Shown here: one piece after another, positions 5,171-6,284 of the stretch
Layout: each line of letters begins with the position of its first letter
How positions within the stretch are numbered: the first letter of the stretch is position 1
Assembly: GCA_947371715.1 (NCBI GenBank)
Contig: CANBQQ010000195.1
Span: forward strand, 1-6,284
From: Flavipsychrobacter stenotrophus
GTDB taxonomy: Bacteria; Bacteroidota; Bacteroidia; Chitinophagales; Chitinophagaceae
DNA: 6,284 nt
Reading direction: 5' to 3'
Notes under the pieces: model-generated
The model's database searches: none
Told to the model about the DNA's origin: nothing
What the model saw: the letters and a program-made list of their open reading frames with translations, nothing else
Program-made: the position numbers and the translations under genes

Positions 5171-6284
5171 TTAAGAAATAGTGTTTTCAAGGCGTTCTAT
5201 TTTCTGGATACCCTCAAGAGCTGCCAATGCATTACATAGTTTATTCAGTTCCTCACGATCATGAACATACACCATGATGGTTCCTTCAAATATACCGTCA
5301 TTAGAGTCTATACTCAATGAACGCATGTTGATCTTCAGGTCTCCCGATATAATGTTGGTGATCTTCTGTATCACACCCACATCGTCAAGTCCTACGATCC
5401 GCACACCGGTAAGGAATGATATCTCTTTGTTTTTGGCCCACTTGGTCTTAATGATCCTGTGACCATAATTGGCCAGCAGTTTCGCAGCATTAGGGCAGTC
5501 TGTACGATGTATAGTTAAACCTTCTCCTGCCGATACAAAGCCAAATACATTGTCACCAGGAATTGGCTGACAGCAGTTGGCTAGCTTATACAATATTTTA
5601 TCAGAACTATCTCCAAATATGACCACTTCACCCTTACCCGGCAACGTCTTCTTTACATCTTCTTCACTAACCAGATTTAGCGATTCATTTTTCTGTTCAC
5701 GGGCAGGCTGCAGTAGTTTTTCGCCATGCGGACTGAAATCTTTCAAGTCCTTAAGATCGATAGCACCTACGGCTATAGCGTAGAATAACTCAAAAGGAGT
5801 GATCCTTTTATAGTGCGCGCATATCTCGTTCAGGTTAAAGTGAGACATAGGCACACCTATCTTCTCCAGCTTCTTCTTAAGGATCAACTTACCTTCTTCA
5901 CCCACCTTTCTCCGTTCTTCCTTAATGTAACTCTTTATTTTCGACTTAGCCTTAGCCGTGATCAGGAACTGCAACCAATCTTCCGATGGCTTTTGTTTAG
6001 ATGAAGTAATTACCTCCACCTGGTCGCCGCTATTGATCTGGTAGCTAAGTGGTACCAGTTTGTAATTCACCTTGGCGCCTATACACTTCATACCTAGTTC
6101 AGAGTGAATATCGAAGGCGAAATCTAACGCGGTAGCTCCCTTTGGCAAGACACGCATATCTCCCTTAGGGGTATAAATATATATCTCCTCGGTAAATAGA
6201 TCGAGTTTGAAATCCTGTATAAAGTCTATGGTGTCTGTATCAGGGTTAGCCAATATCTCACTCAGGTGCACCAGGAAGCTATCC
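5171..6284 (-). CDS. RelA/SpoT homologue (ppGpp synthetase/hydrolase), C-terminal part
   Basis: The frame stays open past the right edge, so the gene is 5'-truncated and the GTG at 6271 is an internal Val codon. About 370 residues are visible, numbered from the first whole codon. A TGS domain (about 33-93) includes IYTPKGDMRVLPKGATALDFA. A helical region follows to about 200. A zinc-finger-type segment has NCCQPIPGD (236-244) and HRTDCPN (259-265). An ACT domain occupies about 291-364. This is the regulatory half of a long RSH protein, which senses uncharged tRNA on the ribosome and controls (p)ppGpp levels. The HD hydrolase and synthetase domains lie outside the window, so whether it is RelA-like, SpoT-like or bifunctional cannot be told. 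All conserved Cys/His positions I can recognise are present. It leads the leftward unit with the M32 peptidase. Confidence 0.95.
   Translation of the reverse strand, partial: DSFLVHLSEILANPDTDTIDFIQDFKLDLFTEEIYIYTPKGDMRVLPKGATALDFAFDIHSELGMKCIGAKVNYKLVPLSYQINSGDQVEVITSSKQKPSEDWLQFLITAKAKSKIKSYIKEERRKVGEEGKLILKKKLEKIGVPMSHFNLNEICAHYKRITPFELFYAIAVGAIDLKDLKDFSPHGEKLLQPAREQKNESLNLVSEEDVKKTLPGKGEVVIFGDSSDKILYKLANCCQPIPGDNVFGFVSAGEGLTIHRTDCPNAAKLLANYGHRIIKTKWAKNKEISFLTGVRIVGLDDVGVIQKITNIISGDLKINMRSLSIDSNDGIFEGTIMVYVHDREELNKLCNALAALEGIQKIERLENTIS

Noticed and set aside
5274..6004. Rightward ORFs within the RelA/SpoT region
   Set aside because: They are short antisense shadows of a conserved gene with no motif of their own.
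6269..6271. GTG as the start of the RelA/SpoT gene
   Set aside because: The frame remains open to the window edge, and the catalytic domains that must precede the TGS domain are missing, so this is an internal Val.

Overview
The window looks like chromosomal DNA from a member of the Bacteroidota, probably Chitinophagia/Sphingobacteriia-like. Four things point there: an FtsX C-terminus ending in DDLY followed by a DUF3098 gene, TAnnTTTG-type -7 promoter boxes, A-rich start regions without Shine-Dalgarno sequences, and an AT-rich base composition. The assignment rests on motifs and recalled gene order, not on a database search.

Left part (1-1536). The 3' end of ftsX is followed by a small two-helix DUF3098 membrane protein, and that unit closes with a strong intrinsic terminator. 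A complete calcineurin-like metallophosphoesterase gene follows, read rightward.

Middle part (1506-2067). This is the unusual region and it is read leftward. Its order is: a Bacteroidota-type promoter, an intact tRNA-Met(CAU), an intrinsic terminator, a small GIY-YIG nuclease ORF that starts immediately after the terminator's T-run, a damaged second copy of the same tRNA, and a second terminator. The two tRNA copies share a perfect 29-bp 3' block. In the damaged copy a perfect 14-bp GC palindrome replaces the 3' anticodon strand plus variable loop. The nuclease ORF takes its stop codon from the tRNA-copy sequence. The layout suggests a minimal GIY-YIG element that inserted at a tRNA gene and left a displaced tRNA fragment.

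Right part (2173-6284). A KirBac-type inward-rectifier K+ channel gene runs rightward and overlaps, stop codon on stop codon, a leftward three-gene unit. That unit is a 5'-truncated RelA/SpoT homologue (TGS, zinc-finger and ACT regions visible), an M32 carboxypeptidase with an intact HExxH site, and an unidentified two-helix membrane protein. The gaps between them are 17 and 12 bp, so co-transcription is likely.

Apart from the tRNA/GIY-YIG module, the content is ordinary housekeeping sequence. I see no CRISPR array, riboswitch, rRNA gene or transposase.
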